Of a stretch of DNA of 64,000 nt, positions 34,929 to 43,322 are shown piece after piece. Below the pieces are notes generated by a model. It ran no database searches, was not told the origin of the DNA, and saw only the letters and a program-made list of their open reading frames with translations. Within the stretch, counting starts at the first letter, position 1. Every line of letters begins with the position of its first letter. A program made the position numbers and the translations under genes. The DNA is taken from contig CAJXQU010000001.1 of NCBI GenBank assembly GCA_913058255.1, positions 372,001 through 436,000 of the forward strand, read 5' to 3'. Source of the DNA: an uncultured Pseudomonadota bacterium. GTDB lineage: Bacteria; Pseudomonadota; Gammaproteobacteria; CAJXQU01.

Positions 34929-36154
34929 TGAAACGAGTTGTTGTAACAGGGATGGCTGGGTTCTCACCCATAGGAAATGATTGGGAGACGATCCAGGGAC
35001 GTCTAGAAGATATGAAGACGGGCATTGTTCGTATGGATGATTGGGATAAATATGAAGGCTTGAATACCAGACTGGGTGCTCCTGTCACGGATTTCAAAAT
35101 GCCAGAACACTACCGGAGAAAAGACTTACGCAGTATGGGACGTGTTGCTCAGTTTGCAGTACGCAGTGCAGAGTTAGCATTAGAAGATGCGAGTTTACTA
35201 GGTGATCCAGTATTGAAAAGCGGCTCTGTTGGTGTCGCTTTTGGCTCATCAGCTGGAGATGCGTTAGCAGTTGCTGATTTCGGCAATATGCTGATCAACC
35301 ATTCCACAGATGGTTTAAATGCAAACTCCTACATTAAAATGATGGCGCATACGGCACCTGTCAATATCGGAATATATTTTGGCCTACGGGGACGTGTGAT
35401 CACTACATCAAGCGCCTGTACATCAGGTAGCCAAGGTATCGGTTATGCTTATGAAATGATCAAAAACGAACAACAAACTGTCATGGTAGCAGGAGGCTGT
35501 GAAGGACTCTGTGCATCAGAAGCTGCGGTATTCGATACACTTTATGCAACGAGTGTTCGTAATGAAGAACCGCATCTTTCACCACGGCCATTTGATAAAG
35601 ATCGTGACGGTTTAGTTATCGGAGAAGGCGGAGGCACGTTGATCTTGGAAGAGCTTGAACATGCAATCGCACGAGGTGCGACGATTTATGCTGAAGTGGT
35701 TGGTTTCGGAACAAACTCCGATGGTAGCCATATAACACAACCATCGGCTGAAACCATGGCAGTAGCTATTCGACAGGCCTTAAAAAATGCCCAAGTATCC
35801 TCTAAAGAGATTGGTTATATCAGTGCTCACGGTACAGCAACAGGTCGAGGCGATATAGCAGAAAGTCAGGCAACAGCGGCCGTATTCGGTAATAAAACAC
35901 CGATTAGTGCGTTCAAAAGTTTCACCGGACATACCTTAGGGGCCTGCGGGGCTTTAGAAGCTTGGACATCGATAGAAATGATGAATAACAACTGGTTTCA
36001 TGCAACGGCAAATTTAGACAATATAGATCCAGAGTGTGGGGAGCTGGACTATATTGTTGACGAAGCCCGAACGTTAGAAACGGAATACATTATGAGTAAT
36101 AGCTTTGCCTTTGGTGGGATAAATTCCTCATTGGTTTTTAAACGTTGGTCATAG
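34928..36154 (+). CDS. Second beta-ketoacyl-ACP synthase of the APE cluster (ApeR-type)
   Basis: FabF-like condensing enzyme, 408 residues, with Cys164 in SSACTSGSQG, His in ISAHGTATGRGD and His in FTGHTLGACGAL, and the C-terminal NSFAFGGINSSLVF. In known polyene systems the second synthase is thought to start or prime the chain. Probably the last biosynthetic gene of the operon. Confidence 0.93.
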   Translation: MKRVVVTGMAGFSPIGNDWETIQGRLEDMKTGIVRMDDWDKYEGLNTRLGAPVTDFKMPEHYRRKDLRSMGRVAQFAVRSAELALEDASLLGDPVLKSGSVGVAFGSSAGDALAVADFGNMLINHSTDGLNANSYIKMMAHTAPVNIGIYFGLRGRVITTSSACTSGSQGIGYAYEMIKNEQQTVMVAGGCEGLCASEAAVFDTLYATSVRNEEPHLSPRPFDKDRDGLVIGEGGGTLILEELEHAIARGATIYAEVVGFGTNSDGSHITQPSAETMAVAIRQALKNAQVSSKEIGYISAHGTATGRGDIAESQATAAVFGNKTPISAFKSFTGHTLGACGALEAWTSIEMMNNNWFHATANLDNIDPECGELDYIVDEARTLETEYIMSNSFAFGGINSSLVFKRWS

Positions 36155-36194
36155 ACGAGAAACCTTTAACATAACGAAAGAGAAGGATTGAAGT

Positions 36195-36950
36195 ATGAAT
36201 AAGCACAAGTTAAGCAGTTTATTTTTTACGCTAATTTTTAGTATTTCCGCGAGTGCATTTTCAACAGATGCAGAGCGGATCGATAGCTATTTAGTCACTT
36301 ATAAATCAGCCTCAATTGACAATAAGGTGACAATGTTAGAACGCCTACAATGGTCAGGAATATCTAGCCCGCGATTATATGATCCAATGGAAAAGCTCCT
36401 GCTAGAAAATGCTGGAAGTAAATCAACTGAAATTGTGGGAGATAAGCGAAAGTTGATGGCGCACTCAATTCGAGCATTAGGTTTTAGTGGCAATGTGAAG
36501 TACCACGAAACTATCATGTTGTATGAAAGAGATGCCGCGTCAGGAAATTTACGGAGATATGCAAGAAAAGCATTGGTGGATTTAGACAAGTTTCAATCTT
36601 GGAACAAGTTAATCGAGGCAAGTAATGTTAATACGGAAGACAAACCTGTTGAGGTAGCAATCTACATGAAAATGATGAGCAGCAATGATGTCTTTCTTCA
36701 ACGCCAAGCTGCCCGCGCAATTTTTCATGAAAAACAAACGGATACAGACTTGATCGCATTGACAGCAGAAAAACTTAAAGCAGCCTATCTCAATACAGGA
36801 ATTGATAAGCCGGCACAGGATACTGCGGCATGGTTGTGTAAAGCGATAGGTCAAAGTGGTATTGAAGAATATGCCGATTTGTTACGAGATGCTGTAGCAA
36901 ATAGTCCTCATCGTAAAATACAAAAATATGCTAAAAAATATGCGATATAA
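36195..36950 (+). CDS. Exported HEAT-like helical repeat protein, unknown function
   Basis: Signal peptide (about 1-23, ending SASAFS). The rest of the 251 residues is helical with repeat-like segments such as KRKLMAHSIRALGFSGNV, YARKALVDLDKF and LQRQAARAIFHE, resembling HEAT repeats. Not recognised as a standard polyene gene. It follows the last ketosynthase by 40 bases with its own GAAGGA ribosome site, so it may be the operon's tail or an independent gene. Confidence 0.7.
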   Translation: MNKHKLSSLFFTLIFSISASAFSTDAERIDSYLVTYKSASIDNKVTMLERLQWSGISSPRLYDPMEKLLLENAGSKSTEIVGDKRKLMAHSIRALGFSGNVKYHETIMLYERDAASGNLRRYARKALVDLDKFQSWNKLIEASNVNTEDKPVEVAIYMKMMSSNDVFLQRQAARAIFHEKQTDTDLIALTAEKLKAAYLNTGIDKPAQDTAAWLCKAIGQSGIEEYADLLRDAVANSPHRKIQKYAKKYAI

Positions 36951-37005
36951 AAGTATTTGTGCATGATGTAATAGGCCTACAGAATAGCAAGGGAATAGTA
37001 TAACA

Positions 37006-37635
37006 ATGAGCAATTTCGAAGAAGAATTTCTTAAAGACTACTTGCAGTTTGGGCTAGGCTCAATGCCTAAAACAGACGTTGATGCCTTGGTTATGCACTT
37101 GCTGGATAAATATGGCTATGATGGCTCGGCACCGCTAGCGCAGTATAAAAACCAAACAGTCAGTGAACGATTGCGTACACCGGTTAATAAGATAAAAAAG
37201 CTTCGGTATGATGCGGCTTTAAAATTTGGTGGACGGGTTGAAGATCAAGCTATGGCACGTTTACTGGCCGCCTTGAGTGATGCCGCTCTTGAAACTGATG
37301 GTGGTAAAATATGTTTGATTATCGAAGATGCTTTAGCGAAGAATTGGTTGCAAGGTCAGCTAAAAAATAATCAACTAATTTTTGATCACACCTTTAATAC
37401 GGAAATTGTAAAAGTTAGTTCAGTTGGACTCTTCTCTGTCCTCCGAGCATTCTTTGATCCGGATGAAATTGAAAAGTTTGAAAAAGCATACGAAAAAACA
37501 CGAAAGGCTGACAATGCCGAAGCAATGAGAAAAGCCTTCAAAAAAGCTGCGAAAAATTTTGCTGAAGCTGCTGCAAAGAAAGCCGGTGCTGGAGTGGTAT
37601 CGATCTTTAAGTCGATTACGATGGGCTCGGTTTAA
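37006..37635 (+). CDS. Conserved hypothetical protein with HTH-like segment
   Basis: The 209-residue protein opens with an acidic helix (NFEEEFLKDYLQFGLGSM). The segment NQTVSERLRTPVNKIKKLR (about 48-66) reads like the recognition helices of a helix-turn-helix protein. The C-terminal 60 residues are Ala/Lys-rich helices (KAFKKAAKNFAEAAAKKAG) ending in a short apolar tail. No known domain is recognised. Standing alone between the polyene locus and a 350-base gap, it could be an accessory or defence-type gene, but I have no direct evidence. Confidence 0.65.
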   Translation: MSNFEEEFLKDYLQFGLGSMPKTDVDALVMHLLDKYGYDGSAPLAQYKNQTVSERLRTPVNKIKKLRYDAALKFGGRVEDQAMARLLAALSDAALETDGGKICLIIEDALAKNWLQGQLKNNQLIFDHTFNTEIVKVSSVGLFSVLRAFFDPDEIEKFEKAYEKTRKADNAEAMRKAFKKAAKNFAEAAAKKAGAGVVSIFKSITMGSV

Positions 37636-37987
37636 ATATTTAAAATAACTTTTAGCGGATGATCGTTGATGAGAGCTAAGAAAATAATTTATTGATCATG
37701 AGCTTAATGGAGATCGTTTTCTTTAAGAAATTAACCTAAAGTGAAAAGAATCCTTTTCACCTGATAGTTTCTGATGAGGTTCGGATTAACTAGCTGTCTC
37801 TGCTAGCCCATGAACAGCAAGGCATCCTATTCTACATCTCTATTTTAACGCGGCTTCTTCTCCTGATTTTATAGAAGGTAAAGTATTTAAAAATAATGAG
37901 GTTTCTTGTTCAGGTTTTTAATTTAAATAAGAAAATCGGGCTACCTTTGGGTAAGATTAGCATTTTCACTTTCTGCAAATACTTAAG
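37636..37987. other. Non-coding stretch with one perfect hairpin
   Basis: AT-rich, no frame with protein character. The only clear structure is a hairpin at 37741-37760: GTGAAAAG and CTTTTCAC around a 4-base loop. It has no U tract on either side. Confidence 0.6.
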
Positions 37988-38254
37988 CTATCTGAGTTGG
38001 CTATCTTTACTGCCCCGACGATTGAAAGAGTTTATTTTTTTATTTTCTTCATCTTGTTCAGATTGACAAGCAACACATAAGCGAACGCCCGGAATAGCCT
38101 CTCGTCGGGCTTGCGGAATTTCTGTTTCACACATTTCGCAATGTGATAGACCCTCACCGATAGGCAGCTGACTACGAGCTAATTTCACCGCATCATCAAC
38201 ACTTGCATCAATTTGATCTTGAACTGCCCCATCACGGGACCAACCACCAGCCAT
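37988..38254 (-). CDS. DksA/TraR-type C4 zinc-finger protein (YbiI-like)
   Basis: Short relative of DksA lacking the coiled coil. From the ATG at 38254, preceded by GGAG, it has 88 residues: MAGGWSRDGAVQDQI, then the zinc finger CEMCETEIPQARREAIPG and RLCVACQ with four Cys. May bind RNA polymerase or another partner; not established. Confidence 0.9.
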   Translation of the reverse strand: MAGGWSRDGAVQDQIDASVDDAVKLARSQLPIGEGLSHCEMCETEIPQARREAIPGVRLCVACQSEQDEENKKINSFNRRGSKDSQLR

Positions 38255-38702
38255 TAGGAACTCCAAATATATTGTTATTCAATATAATTTAGGTTTTAAG
38301 TGCTAAAAAAGCAATAAAAACCATTTTGTATATTCGTAATGTCTTTAAATCTATCTGGTAAACGTCTAAAGAAGCTTGAGTTCTGTCAGTTATGGATTAA
38401 GGTGCTGCTAGAAAATTGAGGGCATAAGTTTGTGAATAGTATCGAAGAAGGCATCTTTAATTTAGCTAAAAAATAGCTAAAGGATTATGAATAGTCAGGA
38501 TAAACTGACCTATCGAGTCGGTAATAATGCTTGTTGCCGGATTAGCCTTTCGTATAATCGTAGTCAAATTATAAAATCCATCATTTGTACTAGCAGGTTC
38601 ATAACGTCACCTTTCGGAGCTACGCCTCGTATAGCTCATTTGGACAAGCAGAAAGAGTTAATATATTCTGAACTTAACTTTAAAAATGAATAGGATAAAA
38701 AA
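38255..38702. other. AT-rich intergenic region
   Basis: No credible gene. A 68-codon plus-strand frame at 38487 has no ribosome site and no conserved look. An AGGA ribosome site ends the stretch before the DUF3617 gene. Confidence 0.55.
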
Positions 38703-39200
38703 ATGAGAAAAATATTTTTCTTTAGCTTAATGCTCACCGCTTTTTACGCGAATGCGGATGAAAAAATTGTTCCTCTCGATATGGAGTTGGGGTATTGGGA
38801 GATCAGGTCAGAAATGGGTGAAAGTGAGATGCTTAAAGAAATGTTAGCTAGTGTGCCCGAGTCTCAACGTGCTCAGGTTCGTGCGATGATGGACAGCAGT
38901 ATGAAGCTTCCGATCGTAAAGCAATGCGTAACCGAAGCATTGCTTAAAGATATGGGTAAGCAAATTCGAGAATCACTTAGTGGACAAAAAGAATGCTTGT
39001 TTAAGGTTATTAAGACAACAAATAAAGAACTCGAAGGTGAGTTCAACTGCTCTGGAAACATCTCAACTATTCATACTAAAGTGATCTCTTCAAAGCGCCA
39101 CGAAGGCGAAGTGAACAGTGTTGTCGAGGGAGTGGGAGCACATAATATGCGTATGATAAGTGAATGGAAGTCAGCTACCTGTCCCGCTGGCGTGGAATGA
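38703..39200 (+). CDS. DUF3617 family exported protein
   Basis: Signal peptide (about 1-18, ending FYANA) followed by the DUF3617 pattern: LELGYWEIRSEMG-type opening, VKQCVTEALLKDM, QKECLFKVIKT and FNCSGNISTIHTKVIS. Four or five Cys in the mature part suggest disulfides. Family function unknown, periplasmic location inferred. 165 residues; ribosome site AGGA about 9 bases before the ATG. Confidence 0.82.
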   Translation: MRKIFFFSLMLTAFYANADEKIVPLDMELGYWEIRSEMGESEMLKEMLASVPESQRAQVRAMMDSSMKLPIVKQCVTEALLKDMGKQIRESLSGQKECLFKVIKTTNKELEGEFNCSGNISTIHTKVISSKRHEGEVNSVVEGVGAHNMRMISEWKSATCPAGVE

Positions 39201-39511
39201 TCAGAGTATAGGTGGGGTTGATTAAAGGTCTTTGATTTCTATTTTGGTTTTCTTTGGAAATATCGATTGATCAATATTGAGTTGGGTCTAGGTTAGGTTC
39301 TAACTAATGTTTATTAGTTTTAAATAAATGGAAAAAGCAATTTTTTTCGAAGAGTTTTAGTTCGGAAACATTTTAATAGATGTTGAAAACTTGAAGTCCA
39401 TAATTGGAAAGCAGGTTTGATGTTTCTGATGTATCTACAAAATACAGCTGCAAATAAAACTCAAGAAAATCAACGAATAGAACATCCGCTTAAAAAGGAC
39501 ATTGAAAACAA
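39201..39511. other. Intergenic region before tRNA-Lys
   Basis: No gene seen. Contains only AT-rich sequence and, at its right edge, the complementary arm flanking the tRNA (39503-39511). Confidence 0.55.
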
Positions 39512-39587
39512 TGGTGGGCCGTATAGGATTCGAACCTATGACAAATGGATTAAAAGTCCACTGCTCTACCAGCTGAGCTAACGGCCC
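39512..39587 (-). tRNA. tRNA-Lys (anticodon TTT)
   Basis: The reverse strand folds into a standard 76-base tRNA: acceptor GGGCCGT / ACGGCCC, D-arm GCTCAGCTGGTAGAGC, anticodon loop CTTTTAA with anticodon TTT, T-arm with GGTTCGAATCC, and an encoded CCA end. Leader and trailer are complementary over 9 bases (GAAAACAAT and ATTGTTTTC). Confidence 0.97.
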
Positions 39588-39724
39588 ATTGTTTTCGAGC
39601 GAAGGATAATACATCAATGTGGGGCGAAGTAAAACACTCAGTCGAGTTATTTTTGATCTGAAAGACTTGATTTTTCCCGATATGTCTTTATGTTTGTCTC
39701 GCTAGTTCATTTAGAGAAGAGAAA

Positions 39725-40039
39725 ATGCCGATTTACGAGTATCAATGCGAAAGCTGTGGCCATCAGATGGAGAAGCTCCAAAAGATGAGTGAAGACCCTT
39801 TGAAGGACTGTCCTGAGTGTGATGAGTCATCGTTGCGTAAGCTGGTCTCTGCTGCGGCTTTTAAGCTGAAAGGAACGGGTTGGTATGAGACTGACTTTAA
39901 GGATAACGCTTCTAAAAAGCCCGATGCTAAGGCGAGCAGTACGCCTGTAGATAAAAAAGCTGAGAAGACGGATCCTGCGAACAAACCAGAGCCTAAGAAA
40001 GAAACCAAAACTGAGAAAAAACCAGCCTCTCCTTCGTAA
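39725..40039 (+). CDS. FmdB-type zinc-ribbon protein
   Basis: The N-terminal 45 residues form the FmdB/CxxC_CXXC_SSSS zinc ribbon: MPIYEYQCESCGH and CPECDESSLRKLVSAAAFKLKGTGWYETDF. The rest of the 104 residues is a Lys/Pro/Ser-rich low-complexity tail. The gene precedes aspS in many proteobacteria. Function unproven (named after a formamidase regulator). Confidence 0.92.
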   Translation: MPIYEYQCESCGHQMEKLQKMSEDPLKDCPECDESSLRKLVSAAAFKLKGTGWYETDFKDNASKKPDAKASSTPVDKKAEKTDPANKPEPKKETKTEKKPASPS

Positions 40040-40103
40040 TCGATGATTCGTATCGTCAGCGAAGGTTTAAGGATGAGGTGAATTGCAGCATTTCGTAATT
40101 GCA

Positions 40104-40123
40104 CTAAGGCTCTTGAAGCCTTA
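40104..40123 (+). other. Hairpin in the FmdB-aspS gap
   Basis: TAAGGCT and AGCCTTA form a short stem around a 5-base loop, 45 bases before the aspS start. No U run follows, so a terminator is unlikely. It could affect aspS leader structure. Confidence 0.35.
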
Positions 40124-40163
40124 ACATGCCCTGTTTTCACCCTTTTTTATTCGTGAGGCCAAA

Positions 40164-41954
40164 ATGCGAACTCATTATTGCGGACATGTAACTGCGTCCG
40201 ATCTGGATCAGCAAGTTGAACTGTGTGGCTGGGTCCACCATCGTCGTGATCACGGCGGCGTTATTTTTATCGATTTACGTGACCGTGAAGGTCGTGTACA
40301 GGTGGTTATTGATCCTGATACCCCCGAAAGTTTTGCGATCGCTGAACAGGTTCGAAATGAGTATGTTCTGAAGATTTCAGGAAAAGTACGTCGTCGTCCA
40401 GAAGGTACGGTGAACTCTGATCTGACGACAGGTGAGATCGAAGTACTTTGCCAAGATATCGAAGTATTGAATGCTTCTGAAACACCTCCTATCCAAGTTG
40501 ATGATGATAATGTCAACGAAGATTCTCGTCTCAAATATCGTTATTTGGATCTACGCCGTCCTGAAATGCAAGCGAATATGATCTTGCGAGCGAAGGTTAG
40601 CAAGGTGATGCGTGCATATCTTGATGACAATAGTTTCATGGAAATTGAAACACCGATGCTAACGCGTGCTACGCCTGAAGGTGCGCGTGATTATTTGGTG
40701 CCTAGCCGAACCCATCCTGGAAAGTTTTTCGCGCTGCCACAGTCACCTCAGTTGTTTAAACAGTTGTTGATGATGTCAGGTATGGATCGTTATTATCAGA
40801 TTGTGCGTTGTTTCCGTGATGAAGATTTACGCGCGGATCGTCAGCCAGAATTCACTCAGCTTGATATCGAGACCTCTTTTATGGAAGAAGAGGAAATAAT
40901 GACGGTTATGGAAGACATGGTGATCAAGTTATTTGATGAGTGTGTTGATGCTAAATTACCACAACCAATTCCACGTATGGAATATGCTGAGGCGATTAAA
41001 CGTTTTGGTAGTGATAAGCCTGATCTACGAATTCCTTTGGAGTTGATCGACATTGCTGATCTTTTAGCTGATGTTGAATTTAAAGTGTTCTCTGGCCCAG
41101 CGAAAGATCCTGCGGGTCGTGTAGCAGCTTTACGAGCGCCTGGTGCTGCAGGTCTTTCTCGTAAAGTGATTGATGCTTATACGGCTTACGTTGCTATTTT
41201 TGGTGCGAAAGGCTTGGCTTATATCAAGGTTAATGATCTCGCTGCTGGTCGAGAAGGTTTGCAATCTCCTATCCTTAAGTTCCTTCCAGATGACGCTATC
41301 GAAGCGATTCTGGAGCGTACGGGTGCTCAAACGGGCGATCTGGTTTTCTTTGGTGCAGATAAAGCGAAGATTGTGAACGAAGCCTTAGGTAATTTACGTA
41401 TTCGTTTAGGTGAAGATTTGGATCTTATTGGTTCAGAGTGGAAACCTCTTTGGGTGACTGACTTTCCAATGTTTGAACATAATGACGACGAAAATCGTTG
41501 GGATTCTCTACACCATCCATTTACTGCACCTAAAGTCGATTCCATTGAGAACCTAAAACAGGATCCAGGCGCATGTTTGTCTAAAGCCTACGATCTCGTC
41601 TTAAACGGAATGGAAATTGGTGGCGGCTCGGTTCGTATTCACACTACGGATATGCAACAGACTGTTTTTGAGTTGTTAGGCATCGAGGAACAAGAAGCAG
41701 AAGATAAATTTGGCTTTTTGTTGAGCGCATTACAATACGGTTGTCCTCCTCATGGCGGCATGGCTTTTGGTCTAGATCGGCTAGTGATGCTTATGTGTGG
41801 CGCTACATCTATCCGTGACGTAATAGCCTTTCCTAAAACACAATCTGCGGCATGTCCTTTGACTGCAGCACCGACTGAAGCAGGCGAAAGGCAGCTCAAA
41901 GAACTTGGTATTCGCCTTAGAAAGCCGGCTGCGGAAGCTTCAGAAAAGTCTTAG
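40164..41954 (+). CDS. aspS: Aspartyl-tRNA synthetase
   Basis: Class IIb bacterial-type enzyme of 596 residues. OB-fold anticodon domain ([24 protein letters not shown]), motif 2 ([19 protein letters not shown]), the bacterial insertion (GAD domain, about 290-420), and motif 3 ([13 protein letters not shown]). Full length. Followed at 20 bases by a strong terminator. Confidence 0.98.
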   Translation: MRTHYCGHVTASDLDQQVELCGWVHHRRDHGGVIFIDLRDREGRVQVVIDPDTPESFAIAEQVRNEYVLKISGKVRRRPEGTVNSDLTTGEIEVLCQDIEVLNASETPPIQVDDDNVNEDSRLKYRYLDLRRPEMQANMILRAKVSKVMRAYLDDNSFMEIETPMLTRATPEGARDYLVPSRTHPGKFFALPQSPQLFKQLLMMSGMDRYYQIVRCFRDEDLRADRQPEFTQLDIETSFMEEEEIMTVMEDMVIKLFDECVDAKLPQPIPRMEYAEAIKRFGSDKPDLRIPLELIDIADLLADVEFKVFSGPAKDPAGRVAALRAPGAAGLSRKVIDAYTAYVAIFGAKGLAYIKVNDLAAGREGLQSPILKFLPDDAIEAILERTGAQTGDLVFFGADKAKIVNEALGNLRIRLGEDLDLIGSEWKPLWVTDFPMFEHNDDENRWDSLHHPFTAPKVDSIENLKQDPGACLSKAYDLVLNGMEIGGGSVRIHTTDMQQTVFELLGIEEQEAEDKFGFLLSALQYGCPPHGGMAFGLDRLVMLMCGATSIRDVIAFPKTQSAACPLTAAPTEAGERQLKELGIRLRKPAAEASEKS

Positions 41955-41973
41955 ACCTAGCTAACCAGAAATG

Positions 41974-42001
41974 ATAACCCCTTGATTATTAAAGGGGTTA
42001 T
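41974..42001 (+). terminator. Rho-independent terminator of aspS
   Basis: Perfect inverted repeat ATAACCCCTT / AAGGGGTTAT around an 8-base loop, followed by a short T run. Confidence 0.8.
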
Positions 42002-42413
42002 TTCCATGAAACAATCTTTTATATCGTTCCTTTCAATATTCCTACGTTCTAGCTATACTGCACTGCAACATAAGTTGTAATGTAATGCGTACCGTAGCTC
42101 CTCTTTTGGGAAGTTTATTGAGTGCAAGAGCACTAAGCTTGAGAACAAGTAGCTAGATCGAGATGAAGCTATTTGTAGTTAGAGGCTTAGGTCGTCAGTT
42201 AGCTGACATATATCTTGCGTCGATGATTCCAAATACGGCAAGTGATTAATAAGCGCATGACAAAGTGACCGATGCGTTGTGTTGAAGAGCATTAAGGATC
42301 TAAGAGAGTTTTCAACCGAGCCTGCCTTTATTAAGGACAAGTTGATAATAATTGAGCGAGAGACTCCACACAAAATAACGCGAAAAGTTAAGAATATAAT
42401 CAGGAGTTAAGCT
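42002..42413. other. Intergenic region upstream of the short-chain dehydrogenase
   Basis: No gene with start and ribosome site. A short open plus-strand run ends at 42411 just before the next gene and reads like protein (IERETPHKITRKVKNIIRS), but it has no start and no family was recognised; possibly a remnant. A 64-codon minus-strand frame at 42179 looks spurious. Confidence 0.5.
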
Positions 42414-43226
42414 ATGGAAATTCAAGGTAAAGTTGCAGTAATCACAGGTGCGGGTAGTGGTATCGGTGAAGCGGTATGTCAAGAATTAGGTAAACGTGGT
42501 GTTAAAGCGATTGCTTTGGTCGACATGAATGAGCACGTCATTGAAGTGGCAGCTCAGATAAAGAAGGATAGCGGTGTTGAAGCAGTGCCATTTGTTGGTG
42601 ATACAACAGATGCTGATTTTCGTAAAAAAGTATTCGATACGATGGTGTCTGATCATGGTATTCCGCAAATTGTTGTACCTGCAGCCGGTATTACTCGTGA
42701 CCGATTAGCCGTACGCATCGATAAAGAAACAGGCAAGGCTGATATCTATTCAGAAGAGCATTTCCGTTTAGTACTTGATGTAAACCTAATGGCGCCTATT
42801 TATTGGGGGCTGGAAATGGTTGCGCGTATTGCTGAAGATCGCGCTGCGAATGGCAAGAAACGTTGGCACCCAGATGAAGGTATTTCTGGTTCAGTTATTT
42901 TCATCGGATCAATTTCTTCGCAAGGTAACAAAGGCCAAATTTCATACTCTGCGACTAAATCAGGTATCGAAGGTGCTGCATCAACATTGACAGCTGAAGG
43001 TATGTTCTACGGTGTTCGTGCAGGCGTTATTCATCCTGGTTTCACTGACACAGCGATGGTCCGTGCAATGGGCGATGAGTACATTGAAAAGAATGTTATC
43101 CCAATGACTCAATTGCGTCGTTTGATTCGTCCACAAGAAATCGCTGATGCGATTTGCTTCCTCGTTAGCAACTCTGCTGTGACGGGTGAGCTTTGGGCAG
43201 ATGCTGGCTGGCATCCAGCACCATAA
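42414..43226 (+). CDS. Short-chain dehydrogenase/reductase
   Basis: NAD(P)-dependent oxidoreductase of 270 residues. Cofactor motif TGAGSGIGEAV, PAAGITRDRLAV, the catalytic Ser in GSISSQGNKG and YSATKSG with Tyr and Lys, and PGFTDTAM. Longer than FabG because of an insert around KKRWHPDEG. AGGAG lies before the ATG and a terminator follows. Codon choice (GGT, CGT, GAA, AAA) is biased like that of highly expressed genes. Substrate unknown. Confidence 0.9.
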   Translation: MEIQGKVAVITGAGSGIGEAVCQELGKRGVKAIALVDMNEHVIEVAAQIKKDSGVEAVPFVGDTTDADFRKKVFDTMVSDHGIPQIVVPAAGITRDRLAVRIDKETGKADIYSEEHFRLVLDVNLMAPIYWGLEMVARIAEDRAANGKKRWHPDEGISGSVIFIGSISSQGNKGQISYSATKSGIEGAASTLTAEGMFYGVRAGVIHPGFTDTAMVRAMGDEYIEKNVIPMTQLRRLIRPQEIADAICFLVSNSAVTGELWADAGWHPAP

Positions 43227-43248
43227 GCACAAATTTGTTAAATTAAGA

Positions 43249-43280
43249 AAGGCGACTATAGAAATATAGGCGTCTTTTTT
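43249..43280 (+). terminator. Rho-independent terminator of the dehydrogenase gene
   Basis: AAGGCG-A-CTATA pairs with TATAG-G-CGTCTT around GAAA, with one mismatch and one G-U pair. A run of six T follows. Confidence 0.8.
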
Positions 43281-43322
43281 ATTTGTGTTTTATAATCCAG
43301 TTTAAATAACAAAGGAATTAAA

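Noticed and set aside
38487-38693. 68-codon plus-strand frame before the DUF3617 gene
   Set aside because: No ribosome site, no conserved sequence, AT-rich intergenic setting.
39435-39617. 60-codon minus-strand frame covering tRNA-Lys
   Set aside because: Its protein sequence (LAQLVEQWTFNPFVIGSNPI) is the well-known translation artefact of tRNA genes.
39763-40140. 125-codon minus-strand frame
   Set aside because: Antisense to the FmdB-type zinc ribbon and its Lys-rich tail, which have strong family evidence.
42179-42373. 64-codon minus-strand frame
   Set aside because: No ribosome site or recognisable motif.
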